In this document: positions 1-6,846 of the stretch, piece by piece
Layout of the letters: each line of letters opens with the position of its first letter
Position numbering within the stretch: position 1 is the first letter of the stretch
Source: JBBRLA01 sp038231615
GTDB lineage: Bacteria > Myxococcota_A > Polyangia > Palsa-1104 > JAEUJZ01
Direction: 5' to 3'
Assembly: GCA_038231615.1 (NCBI GenBank)
Contig: JBBRLA010000363.1
Location: 1 to 8,514 of the forward strand
DNA: 8,514 nucleotides
Translations under genes and position numbers: made by a program
The notes under the pieces: generated by a model
What the model saw: only the letters and a program-made list of their open reading frames with translations
What the model was told of the DNA's origin: nothing
Databases searched by the model: none

Positions 1-829
1 CGCTCAGCGCCGCGCGGCACAGGGCGCAAAGCTGACGCACCAGCACCGCCGGCCCCACGGCCAGGGTCAGGTCCAGCCGATGGGCCACCAGTCGTCCCGA
101 GAAAAGCAGGGTCAGGACCAAGACCAGCGAGACCGCCGCAAGGACCAAGGTGGAGCAAAGCCCGGCACCGATGGCATGGCGCAGCCCGCAGCGCAGGGCA
201 TGGTACGAGGCCCACCGCGTGCGGGCGGGCCGGTCCAGTCGGTACAACTGTGCATAGTGCTGTGCGACGCTGGCCGCCGACCACAGAAAGCCCAGCAAAA
301 GGAGCGCCGCACCCGCCAAGGGAAAGACCCGCGCATAAGGACGGCCGGGGGCCAGCTTGTAAAACGCCGCGCCGAAAAGGGCCCCAAGGACCAGGATTGG
401 CAGGCGCAGCAGCAGCCCATGCAGGGCCAGCCTGAGCATCCGCCCAGCGTGCCGCGCCGCCTGTGCCAGCACCGCCGGCCCCAGGACCCTTTGGGGATCG
501 CCGGGACGACGCAGCGCCTGCACCAGGCCCCCGGAGAGCAAGGTGGAGAAGAGCCAGGAGAGCAGCACGGCCATCGCCAGGCTGGGCAGGAGCACGCGCA
601 AAAGTCCCGGTTGGTCGGTGGAAAGCTCGCCAAAAAGGACGTCCGCGCGCCCCTGTGCCAGCGCCCGGCCCAGGGGCCGTTCATCCAGGGCGCCCTTCAG
701 GCAGAAGAGCAGCGGAACCGAGGCGCTCAGCGAGATCAGCAGCGAACCGCAGAAGAGCAGAGCCACCAGCCCCGGGCGACCGAGCATGCGGCGCACCCCG
801 GTGAAAAGGATGTCCAGCGCTTTACGCAT
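1..829 (-). CDS. Polytopic membrane protein of unknown function, 3' end beyond the window
   Basis: An open frame runs from ATG (829-827) to the left edge: 276 codons without a stop. It begins MRKALDILFTGVRRMLG and shows about six hydrophobic segments, near residues 20-44, 78-104, 136-157, 166-188, 217-243 and 252-272. Basic and polar stretches lie between them (for example RRPGDPQR and RLDRPARTRW), as expected of an inner-membrane protein. I see no catalytic or transporter signature and cannot name the family. The start lies one base after the TGA of the M1 peptidase gene (TGA C ATG on the minus strand), so the two are probably cotranscribed and translationally coupled; a weak GGCGGG lies just upstream. 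A helper role for the exported peptidase is possible but is only inferred from the coupling. Two other frames are also open here, but their products are rich in Arg, Gln and Pro or in Trp and Cys and lack this regular helix pattern. Confidence 0.8.
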   Translation of the reverse strand, partial: MRKALDILFTGVRRMLGRPGLVALLFCGSLLISLSASVPLLFCLKGALDERPLGRALAQGRADVLFGELSTDQPGLLRVLLPSLAMAVLLSWLFSTLLSGGLVQALRRPGDPQRVLGPAVLAQAARHAGRMLRLALHGLLLRLPILVLGALFGAAFYKLAPGRPYARVFPLAGAALLLLGFLWSAASVAQHYAQLYRLDRPARTRWASYHALRCGLRHAIGAGLCSTLVLAAVSLVLVLTLLFSGRLVAHRLDLTLAVGPAVLVRQLCALCRAALS

Positions 830-830
830 G

Positions 831-2966
831 TCACACACCCGCCAAAAGATCGATGAGGGTCTGCACCAGCCCGTGCCAGGTCGAGGCCAGCCGCAGGGCC
901 GGCGCCCCGTCGGGCTTGAGCAGGAGGCCGTTGTTCAGCCGGTGCTCATCCAGAAGCAGGGTCTGGTCGGGATCGATCTCGACCCGCGACAGGGCCGACG
1001 GACGGCGGGAATAACGGAAGCGCCGCACCCGGTTCTCCCCCGCGGCCCGCTGTTCATCAAAGCCCCAGGTCTCACGCACGACCGAGCCGTCCTGGAAGGT
1101 CATGCGCACGACCACCGGGAAAACGAAGTCGCCCATGCGTTGTATGTGCACGTCGCTGTCGTGCAGCTTGGGGTGCCGGGTATCCGGGTCGTCCTTCTGG
1201 GGGTCGAATTCGTGGCGCCCCGGGGGCTGCCCGATGCAAGCGGCCTCCTCGGCTTCCCGCACGTCATCTTCTCGCGCCCGTGCTTCCGGGTCGGCTGGGT
1301 TGGGGGCGACCGTTCGGGGCGGCGGCGGGCAGTCCCACAAGCCGGCGGCGGGAAGGTGGGGCCGGGTCACCGCGGACAGGACCTTGTAATCGGCAACTCG
1401 GGTCGAGGTCAGCGCCTGGTCCCAGAACCAGCCCAGGTCCTCCCCAGCGCCCTGGTCGAAGGACGCGGTGAAGTCGCCGCGATGGGGGTGGTGGAAGCGG
1501 TAGCGGTCGACGTAGCGCCGCATCCCCGCCTCCATCCGGGCGGGGCCCAGGTAGTGTTCCAGGGTGCACAGGGTCATCGCCGTCTGGGCGTAGGTCACCG
1601 GCGAGTAGGTTTCGGGAGGGAAGAGATAGGAAAAGGTGGCGATGGGGGCCCGACGCAGGGACCCGCGGTAGCCCAGCCAATCCTGGTCTATTTGCGAGAA
1701 GCACAGGCCCAAAAAGTCGATGGCGTTGCACGGCCCGGGGATGATGCGCTCCATGGCCCAGGTGGTGAAGGTCTCGTTGAAGCCTTCGTCGAGGAAGGCC
1801 TCCTCGACCTCGTCCGAGCCGACAATGCCGTAAAAGTACTGGTGGCCCAGCTCGTGGGCCGTGACTCCCTCCAACACATGCAGGCCCGGGGGCAGGGAAA
1901 GGCCCACGGAGGTGAAGAGGGTCGGGTACTCCATGCCGCCCGCGCCGTTGCCGTCCGCCGGGGGCAGCACCACGGTGACGTTGCCGTAGGGGTAGACGCC
2001 GAAGCGGCGCTCCAGTTCCAGCAGCCCCTGGCGGGTGGCGTGCAAGTGGCGCGGGTTCATGGATTCAAGGCCGCGCCGGCTGAGCAGGCGCACGTTCACG
2101 CCACCCCATTCATCCTGGATGCGGTCGTTGATCTCGACGAAGCGCGGGTCGGCCATCCAGACAAAGTCGTGGACGTCCTCGGCGTGGAACAGGAGGCGCT
2201 GGCGGTCGCCCTTTACGGTCCTTTTCACCTGCACGCCGGTGGCCCCGACCCCGTAGCCCACGGGGACGTCGACTTCGACGTCGTAGACGCCGTAGTCGGC
2301 GAAGAACTCGGTGTTGCCGTGGTACTGATGGGCGCGCCAGCGACAGCCGCTCTGGCAGTCGAAGACGCCGATCTTGGGGAACCACTGGGAGACGGCGTTG
2401 AACTCGCCGACGTAGCCCGAGCGGGCGAAGACCTTGGGAAGAGTGGTGGTGAAGGAGATCTCGACCTGGACGGCGGCGCTGGGGCCGACCGGCACGGGCA
2501 GGGGCACGGTCATCAGAGTATCGTCGATGACGGCCCGGGAAAGCAGGTCGTCCCGGCCTACTTTCAGGGCGCTCACGTCGATGGCGCCGTAGCCGTGCTC
2601 GGGCATGATGTCGCGACGGAGGCGGGGACCGGTCTCGCGGATGAAGGTCGAGGCGCGGTTCTTGAAGGCGTTCTGGTACAGGTGGAAGACCAGCTTGTCT
2701 GCGGGCCGGTTTTCCAGGTTGTGCCACGAGAGCACCAGATGTCCGATAATCTGGTGGGCCTTCTCGTCGAGGCGCGCGGTCATCTGGTAGCTGGCGTTGC
2801 GCGGGGAGAGGGGCCCGGGGACGCGCAAGGCGGCGGGCTCGGTGGCGGCTGCCGGGGCCAGCGCCGAGGCCGAGGAAAGACAGACCAGCGACCCGAACGC
2901 GGCGCCGGTCAGAAAGACGAGCATCGCGAGTCCTGGCCTGGGCCGGTCGGGTCGATCGGGGCACAT
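831..2966 (-). CDS. Exported M1-family zinc metallopeptidase (aminopeptidase-like)
   Basis: The 711-aa product is predicted to cleave peptides with a single zinc ion outside the cytoplasm. Residues 1-14 carry several Arg, followed by a hydrophobic stretch (MLVFLTGAAFGSLVCL) and Ala-rich sequence, which reads as a signal peptide. The M1 zinc site HELGH is at 371-375, with the third ligand Glu394 exactly 18 residues later (DEGFNETF). The exopeptidase motif GGMEY is at 343-347 in place of GAMEN, and Tyr459 in YSPVTYAQTAMTL fits the catalytic tyrosine. The C-terminal domain (about 610-711) ends with the EIDPDQTLLLDEHRLNNG type of motif. Residues about 545-600 are a Pro- and acid-rich insert of low complexity. 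An ATG at 2924 (residue 15) has AGGA six bases upstream and may be the true start. I kept 2966 because only it gives the signal peptide a basic n-region. The gene is coupled to the membrane protein downstream and diverges from tsaE. Confidence 0.93.
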   Translation of the reverse strand: MCPDRPDRPRPGLAMLVFLTGAAFGSLVCLSSASALAPAAATEPAALRVPGPLSPRNASYQMTARLDEKAHQIIGHLVLSWHNLENRPADKLVFHLYQNAFKNRASTFIRETGPRLRRDIMPEHGYGAIDVSALKVGRDDLLSRAVIDDTLMTVPLPVPVGPSAAVQVEISFTTTLPKVFARSGYVGEFNAVSQWFPKIGVFDCQSGCRWRAHQYHGNTEFFADYGVYDVEVDVPVGYGVGATGVQVKRTVKGDRQRLLFHAEDVHDFVWMADPRFVEINDRIQDEWGGVNVRLLSRRGLESMNPRHLHATRQGLLELERRFGVYPYGNVTVVLPPADGNGAGGMEYPTLFTSVGLSLPPGLHVLEGVTAHELGHQYFYGIVGSDEVEEAFLDEGFNETFTTWAMERIIPGPCNAIDFLGLCFSQIDQDWLGYRGSLRRAPIATFSYLFPPETYSPVTYAQTAMTLCTLEHYLGPARMEAGMRRYVDRYRFHHPHRGDFTASFDQGAGEDLGWFWDQALTSTRVADYKVLSAVTRPHLPAAGLWDCPPPPRTVAPNPADPEARAREDDVREAEEAACIGQPPGRHEFDPQKDDPDTRHPKLHDSDVHIQRMGDFVFPVVVRMTFQDGSVVRETWGFDEQRAAGENRVRRFRYSRRPSALSRVEIDPDQTLLLDEHRLNNGLLLKPDGAPALRLASTWHGLVQTLIDLLAGV

Positions 2967-3022
2967 GTCGGCGAAGCATAGCGCATTTCCGCGGCGACGC
3001 GGTTCCGTGCTATCGATAGCCC
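2967..3022. promoter_or_regulatory. Divergent M1 peptidase/tsaE spacer with a 12-bp palindrome
   Basis: Only 56 bases separate the divergent starts. They must hold both promoters unless transcription starts inside the coding regions. GCTATCGATAGC at 3009-3020 is a perfect 12-bp palindrome, two bases before the GTG of tsaE. A smaller hairpin, CCGCG-gcga-CGCGG, occupies 2989-3002. I see no convincing -35/-10 pair or Shine-Dalgarno sequence in either direction. An operator at the palindrome is an inference. Confidence 0.4.
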
Positions 3023-3547
3023 GTGTCGATGGTGAAAGAAGACGACCTCCGCGACGAGGGATGGCGCCTGGTGCTGCCCACCCCGGAGGCCACGCAGGCG
3101 CTGGGGGCGAAGCTGGGCGAGCTTTTGCAGCCGGGGGACGTGATCGGCCTGGACGGGCCGCTTGGCGCCGGGAAGACCTGCCTGGTGCAGGGATTGGCGC
3201 GGGGTCTGGAGGTGCCCCGGGACACCAGGGTCAGCAGCCCGACCTTCACCCTGATGAACGAGCATCCGGGACGGCTGGTCCTTTATCACGTGGACCTTTA
3301 TCGGCTGAATTCCGCGGCCGAGCTGGACGAACTGGGGCTCTGGGAGGCCGCCGACTCCGGCGGGGTCATGGCGGTCGAATGGCTCGCGCGCTTTCCGCGG
3401 GCGCTGCCGCTCGACCGGCTGCACCTCGATCTGTCTATGGATGCAAGCGGGCCCCTGGGACCGCGGCACCTTCTGGTCAGGGCCCTCGGCCCGCGCGCGG
3501 CGGAGCGTCTGCAAAAGCTTCGGGATGCCGCGCCTTGGTTTATCTGA
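3023..3547 (+). CDS. tsaE: TsaE, ATPase of tRNA N6-threonylcarbamoyladenosine synthesis
   Basis: TsaE (YjeE family) is the P-loop ATPase that works with TsaB and TsaD to place threonylcarbamoyl on A37 of ANN-reading tRNAs in the cytoplasm. The 174-aa product shows the family pattern in order: Walker A GPLGAGKT at 45-52, SSPTFTLMNE at 71-80, YHVDLYRL at 88-95, and the Glu-Trp pair at 119-120 (VEWLARF). The extra length over a typical member of about 150-160 aa lies in an N-terminal leader of roughly 10 residues and a basic C-terminal tail. The start is uncertain: GTG at 3023, ATG at 3029 and GTG at 3032 are all possible and none has a clear Shine-Dalgarno sequence. No tsaB, tsaD or rimI lies beside it. 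It stands alone on the plus strand, followed by a large inverted repeat that could stop its transcript. Confidence 0.95.
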   Translation: MSMVKEDDLRDEGWRLVLPTPEATQALGAKLGELLQPGDVIGLDGPLGAGKTCLVQGLARGLEVPRDTRVSSPTFTLMNEHPGRLVLYHVDLYRLNSAAELDELGLWEAADSGGVMAVEWLARFPRALPLDRLHLDLSMDASGPLGPRHLLVRALGPRAAERLQKLRDAAPWFI

Positions 3548-3616
3548 ATCTGACCCCTCACCCATTGTGCAAGAGACCCCATGGATTTCTTTTCATCGCC
3601 CTCCCCGAGTGTCTTT

Positions 3617-3744
3617 CTGACAGCGCCATCCGCTTGCATTGAGCCCGGACGCGCCCGCAGGCGGCGAGCGGAGCGGCCTACTGGCCGTGAGCACGGCGGC
3701 GAGGACGAAAGACGAGGCTCAATGCAAGCGGATGGCGCTGTCAG
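3617..3744. repeat. 128-bp palindromic element with perfect 29-bp inverted arms
   Basis: The left arm 3617-3645 (starts CTGACAGCGCC) and right arm 3716-3744 (ends GGCGCTGTCAG) are perfect reverse complements over 29 bp. In the exact centre (3680.5) is a second hairpin, CGGCC-TACT-GGCCG at 3674-3687, which shares its axis with the arms. The 28-nt segments between arms and core pair poorly and are purine-rich. The core is repeated with compensatory changes near 8268-8287. The right arm contains the likely start codon of the sulfatase gene (ATG at 3722). The element may be a MITE/REP-like mobile sequence, a terminator for tsaE, or an mRNA structure controlling the next gene. No target-site duplication is evident in the flanks. 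Confidence 0.88.
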
Positions 3745-5725
3745 GCGTGCCGCCGCCTGGGGCTTGGCCGCCGCCCTCATCGCCGGCCTTCTGGCCCTGA
3801 CCTTTGATACGACCCTCCTGCTCGCAACCGGCGCCGCGCCGCGCCTGGCCCTTTGCGCCGGGCTTGCCGCCGCCGCCCTGGCCGTGCTGCTCGGCCTGAC
3901 CGCCGGCCCGGCGCTGGCCTGGGTTGCCAGCCTCGCCGCTCGCGCCGCCGCCCGATCGGGGCCTGTGCACTGGCTCTTCCCCGTGCCCGTCGCCGCCGCC
4001 GCCGCCTTCCTGGGCTGCCTGATCACCGACATCCCCGAGAAGCACCGCCCCCGCCTGCACCTCTTTGTCCTGTTCACCTTCACCGCGGTCATGACCGCCG
4101 CCGCCTGGCTCTACCGCACCCGCCGCCTGTCCCCCGTCGTCGCTGTCTTTCTGGCCCTGGCCGCCCTGTCCACGGATGTGGCGATCCTCCCCAACAGCTA
4201 CCGCGAACTGCACGATCTCCTCTCGATTTTCGCGATCTTCTGCGCCCTTTCCCTGCTCACCCCCCTGCGCCGCAGGATCGCCGCCGCCGCCCCCGCACCG
4301 GTGGTGATCGCGGTCTGCGTCAGCATCGCAGGCAGCGTCCTTTTCCTGCGCCGCGTGGACGATCTGGCCCCCGCATGGCGCGCTCTCTCGACACAGCGCG
4401 CCCGCTTCGCGCCCCGCCTGGCCCGCGCCGCCCGCGCCCTGGTCGACCTGGACCGCGACGGCTTCTCCCCGGTGGCCTGGGGGGGCGACTGCGACGATCT
4501 GGATCCACGCAAAAACCCCTTTGCCCTGGAACACCCGGGCGGCGAAGACCGGAACTGCGACGGCGTCCCCCTGCCCGCCGCGCCCGGTCCCGAGCACCGC
4601 GGCCTTTACCCCGCCGCCGGCGCCCCCGACCTGCCGGATGGGACCGTGGATCTGGTCCTCCTCATCACCGTGGACTGCCTGCGCGAGGAGGATTTTCGCC
4701 CCGACATCATGCCGCGCACCCTGGCCTTGTCCCGCACCGGCCTGCGTTTTACCCGGGCCTACGCCGCCGCCACCAGCACCCGCGTGGCCACCAGGATGAT
4801 GCAGCGCAGCCTCGACGAATCGCTCCCCGTGGCCGAACGGCTGAGACAGGCGGGCGTACCCTCCACCGCGGTGATCTCCCTGCGCCATGGCATCTTCGAC
4901 GTCCCCCTGGAGCGCTTCACCGAGGTCCGCGTTCCGCCTCGGGGGATCTGGCGCTGGGACGCCAACCGCACCACCGATGAGGCCCTGGAGGTCCTGCGGG
5001 CAGGGGACCGGCGCTACCTGTGGGTCCACTACTTTGATGCCCACGCTCCCTACCTGGTCCACCCTGCCGCAGGGCCGCCGCCGTCACGCCTGGTGCCCTC
5101 CTACCCGGGCTACCTCGACGGGCTGACCTTCATCGACCAAGCCATCGGCAGGCTGCTCGCCGGCCTGCGCCGCGACGGGCGAATGGGCCGGACGATGATC
5201 GTCTTCACCGGCGATCACGGCGAGGGTTTCGGCGAGCACGGCGTGATGTTCCACCACGCCTCGGGCTACGAGGCCCTGACCCATGTGCCGGGGGTGTTGG
5301 TGCTGCCCGGACTTTTGCCGGGGACCTATGAAGGGCTGGTGTCCCATCGCGACCTGCCGGCGACCATCCTCGGCGCTTTCGGCAAGAGCGCCACCGACCC
5401 GCACGCCGAGGACTTCGGCAGGAGCTGGCTGCGCCTCCTTCGCGCCCCCGGGGCGCCACTACACAAAAGCGTGGGCGTGCGCACCGGCCGCTGGGTGGGC
5501 GGCGAGCGAGGACTTTCCCCGATGTGCGTGCTGGTCCAGGGGCGGTACAAGCTGGTAAAGAGTCTGGAAGACGAATTGCTGGAACTCTACGACGTCATCG
5601 ACGACCCCGCGGAGCAGCACAATCTGGCGACGGAGCGGCTGGATGTGACGAACCGGCTGGCAAAAGACCTGGCGATCTATCGATCTCTGGATCAGTGGCC
5701 CAGGTCGATCTTGTACGATCGATAG
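3722..5725 (+). CDS. Seven-helix membrane protein with MopE-type metal motif and periplasmic sulfatase-superfamily domain
   Basis: The 667-aa product has three parts. Residues about 9-208 hold some seven membrane helices, placing what follows outside the cytoplasm. Residues 242-281 are a MopE-type putative metal-binding motif (DLDRDGF, GGDCDDLDP, NCDG). From about 312 comes a sulfatase/alkaline-phosphatase-superfamily domain: LLITVDCLR (Asp318), a Thr/Ser-rich nucleophile region AAATSTR (351-353), HYFDAHAPY (Asp439, His441), TGDHGEGFGEHG (Asp498, His499) and the closing pattern QGRYKLVKS...ELYDVIDDPAEQHNLA. There is no CxPxR formylglycine signature, and the usual GYxxxTTPN stretch after the first Asp is missing. 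A true sulfatase is therefore less likely than a phosphatase or phospho-group transferase acting on an envelope substrate. I chose ATG 3722 because GAGG lies four bases upstream. An ATG at 3581 is in frame, but its extra 47 residues are low-complexity and span the inverted repeat. Confidence 0.88.
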   Translation: MQADGAVRRAAAWGLAAALIAGLLALTFDTTLLLATGAAPRLALCAGLAAAALAVLLGLTAGPALAWVASLAARAAARSGPVHWLFPVPVAAAAAFLGCLITDIPEKHRPRLHLFVLFTFTAVMTAAAWLYRTRRLSPVVAVFLALAALSTDVAILPNSYRELHDLLSIFAIFCALSLLTPLRRRIAAAAPAPVVIAVCVSIAGSVLFLRRVDDLAPAWRALSTQRARFAPRLARAARALVDLDRDGFSPVAWGGDCDDLDPRKNPFALEHPGGEDRNCDGVPLPAAPGPEHRGLYPAAGAPDLPDGTVDLVLLITVDCLREEDFRPDIMPRTLALSRTGLRFTRAYAAATSTRVATRMMQRSLDESLPVAERLRQAGVPSTAVISLRHGIFDVPLERFTEVRVPPRGIWRWDANRTTDEALEVLRAGDRRYLWVHYFDAHAPYLVHPAAGPPPSRLVPSYPGYLDGLTFIDQAIGRLLAGLRRDGRMGRTMIVFTGDHGEGFGEHGVMFHHASGYEALTHVPGVLVLPGLLPGTYEGLVSHRDLPATILGAFGKSATDPHAEDFGRSWLRLLRAPGAPLHKSVGVRTGRWVGGERGLSPMCVLVQGRYKLVKSLEDELLELYDVIDDPAEQHNLATERLDVTNRLAKDLAIYRSLDQWPRSILYDR

Positions 5726-6749
5726 GTGCCGATAGCGATCCCGCTGCGCCGGCGGCAACCGCGCCCGAAAAGAATGAGAGATCCCGGGCCGGTTCACCAC
5801 GTTCGGCGAGCTCCTCACAAGGCGAGAAGTCCAGGTTGTGGGCCTGCCGCAGCGTCCAGGAATCGTGGGTCCATTCCGAGTTCGTCAGGTACGAATAAGG
5901 AAAGTAGCAATATCCCCCTTCTCCCCAGTCCGTGCCCCACGAATTCCGCACCAGGAACACCTCGTCGTGATCCGAGTATCCGCACGCCAGCAGCGCGTGC
6001 CCGCCCAGGTTCTTCTCCCCCGATCCGGGCAGCCCGATCCTTCCATGGTGCCCGTGCTCCTCGAACGAACTGAAAATCTTCGTGCCGAACACAAAGGGGT
6101 AGCCCTCTGCCAGGCAGGTCTTCATCGCGTGCAGTTCCACCGGGACGCGGTAGTATTCGTCGATGGTGTGCCCCTTTGCCTCGGAGTAGGCGTGGTGGTG
6201 GGGCTCCTTTTTGAAGCTGTGCACGTCGTAGGGCCAGGTATCCTCGCTGCATACTCCGTACTGGTGCAGCACCTTCATCCCATTGCGCAGGGAGGCGCCG
6301 CTGTCCTGTTCCACCGTGCCCTCGATCTTGCGCTCCAGGTAATAGATGAAGAGGCGGCTGACATCGCCCTCATTGCCGGTGATGCGCTTCTCCAAATATT
6401 CGTAGGCGCCGGCGATGGCGTTGGCGGTGCAGCTCCCGAGTTCCCCCTGGTCCTCGATGGTGGTCATGTGCTGGCGCAGATCGACGAAGGGGGGCACCCC
6501 CTCGGGGCCCACCTTCTTGTGCCGGTCGTAGGGCTTGTCGTTGGGGTCCTCGACGTCGCGTTTGCAGGCCCCGATGACCACCCTGTGCCCACAGGGGTGC
6601 ACGATGGTGTTGAACACCCCGTCGGCGATGGCCGCCACCGCCGGCGTCCGAGCATGTGCGTCGGAGAGGGACGCCCCGCACTGGCTGCACGTGAGGGGAC
6701 CGGGGTGGGTCACCGGGGTGTCGCAGAAGGCACAAACCCGATCGCTCAT
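5595..6749 (-). CDS. Zinc-ribbon/papain-like (C1) cysteine peptidase
   Basis: The 384-aa product joins an N-terminal zinc ribbon (CAFC at 6-9, CSQC at 21-24) to a papain-fold peptidase. Catalytic residues are in their expected settings: Gln101 and Cys107 in EDQGELGSCTANAIAGA, His251 in GGHALLACGYSD, and Asn269 in VRNSWGTDWGEGGYCYF. SRLFIYYLERKIEGT and the SGASLRNGMKVL/WPYD region match bacterial C1 members. No signal peptide and no classical inhibitory propeptide is visible, so it is probably cytosolic and perhaps held or targeted by the ribbon. The core ends near residue 307. The remaining 77 residues are Gly/Ala/Pro/Ser-rich, and the last 43 codons run antisense through the end of the sulfatase gene (131-nt convergent overlap), so this tail may be non-conserved read-through. 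No Shine-Dalgarno sequence is clear at the start. It diverges from the lipoprotein gene. Confidence 0.93.
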   Translation of the reverse strand: MSDRVCAFCDTPVTHPGPLTCSQCGASLSDAHARTPAVAAIADGVFNTIVHPCGHRVVIGACKRDVEDPNDKPYDRHKKVGPEGVPPFVDLRQHMTTIEDQGELGSCTANAIAGAYEYLEKRITGNEGDVSRLFIYYLERKIEGTVEQDSGASLRNGMKVLHQYGVCSEDTWPYDVHSFKKEPHHHAYSEAKGHTIDEYYRVPVELHAMKTCLAEGYPFVFGTKIFSSFEEHGHHGRIGLPGSGEKNLGGHALLACGYSDHDEVFLVRNSWGTDWGEGGYCYFPYSYLTNSEWTHDSWTLRQAHNLDFSPCEELAERGEPARDLSFFSGAVAAGAAGSLSAPIDRTRSTWATDPEIDRSPGLLPAGSSHPAAPSPDCAAPRGRR

Positions 6750-6769
6750 CTTATGAAGGGTAGCACGCC

Positions 6770-6793
6770 GATAGGACCTTCGCAGGTCCTATC
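6770..6793. promoter_or_regulatory. 10-bp perfect inverted repeat in the divergent peptidase/lipoprotein spacer
   Basis: GATAGGACCT (6770-6779) and AGGTCCTATC (6784-6793) are perfect inverted copies around a TCGC loop. They lie about 20 bases upstream of the peptidase start on the minus strand and 53 bases upstream of the lipoprotein start on the plus strand. There is no T-run, so it is not an intrinsic terminator, and no gene ends here. It is best read as a shared operator or a 5'-leader hairpin. A TATGAT at 6836-6841 resembles a -10 box but sits too near the lipoprotein ATG unless the transcript is almost leaderless. Confidence 0.5.
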
Positions 6794-6846
6794 CCCGCGG
6801 AGGGGGCCGCTGAATGTGGAGATTTTCACAGATGATATGATATGGG

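Noticed and set aside
112..684. 190-aa minus-strand frame rich in Trp, Cys and Pro
   Set aside because: It is a shifted frame of the membrane-protein gene at 1-829, which has regular hydrophobic helices and a coupled start; the 190-aa frame has neither.
543..2981. 812-aa plus-strand open frame
   Set aside because: It lies antisense to the M1 peptidase, whose zinc site, GGMEY motif and signal peptide are clear. The product is Gly/Val/Asp-rich with no domain, a usual shadow in GC-rich DNA.
3581..3721. N-terminal extension of the sulfatase-like protein from ATG 3581
   Set aside because: No Shine-Dalgarno sequence, a low-complexity Arg/Ser/Pro product, and it would be translated across both arms of the inverted repeat. 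ATG 3722 followed directly by the first membrane helix fits better.
3719..5062. 447-aa minus-strand frame
   Set aside because: Gly/Gln-rich shadow of the sulfatase-like gene, without any recognisable motif.
5714..5740. GATCG/CGATC pairing around the sulfatase stop as a terminator
   Set aside because: Only five pairs around a 14-nt loop and no T-run; it also lies inside and beside coding sequence of the convergent gene.
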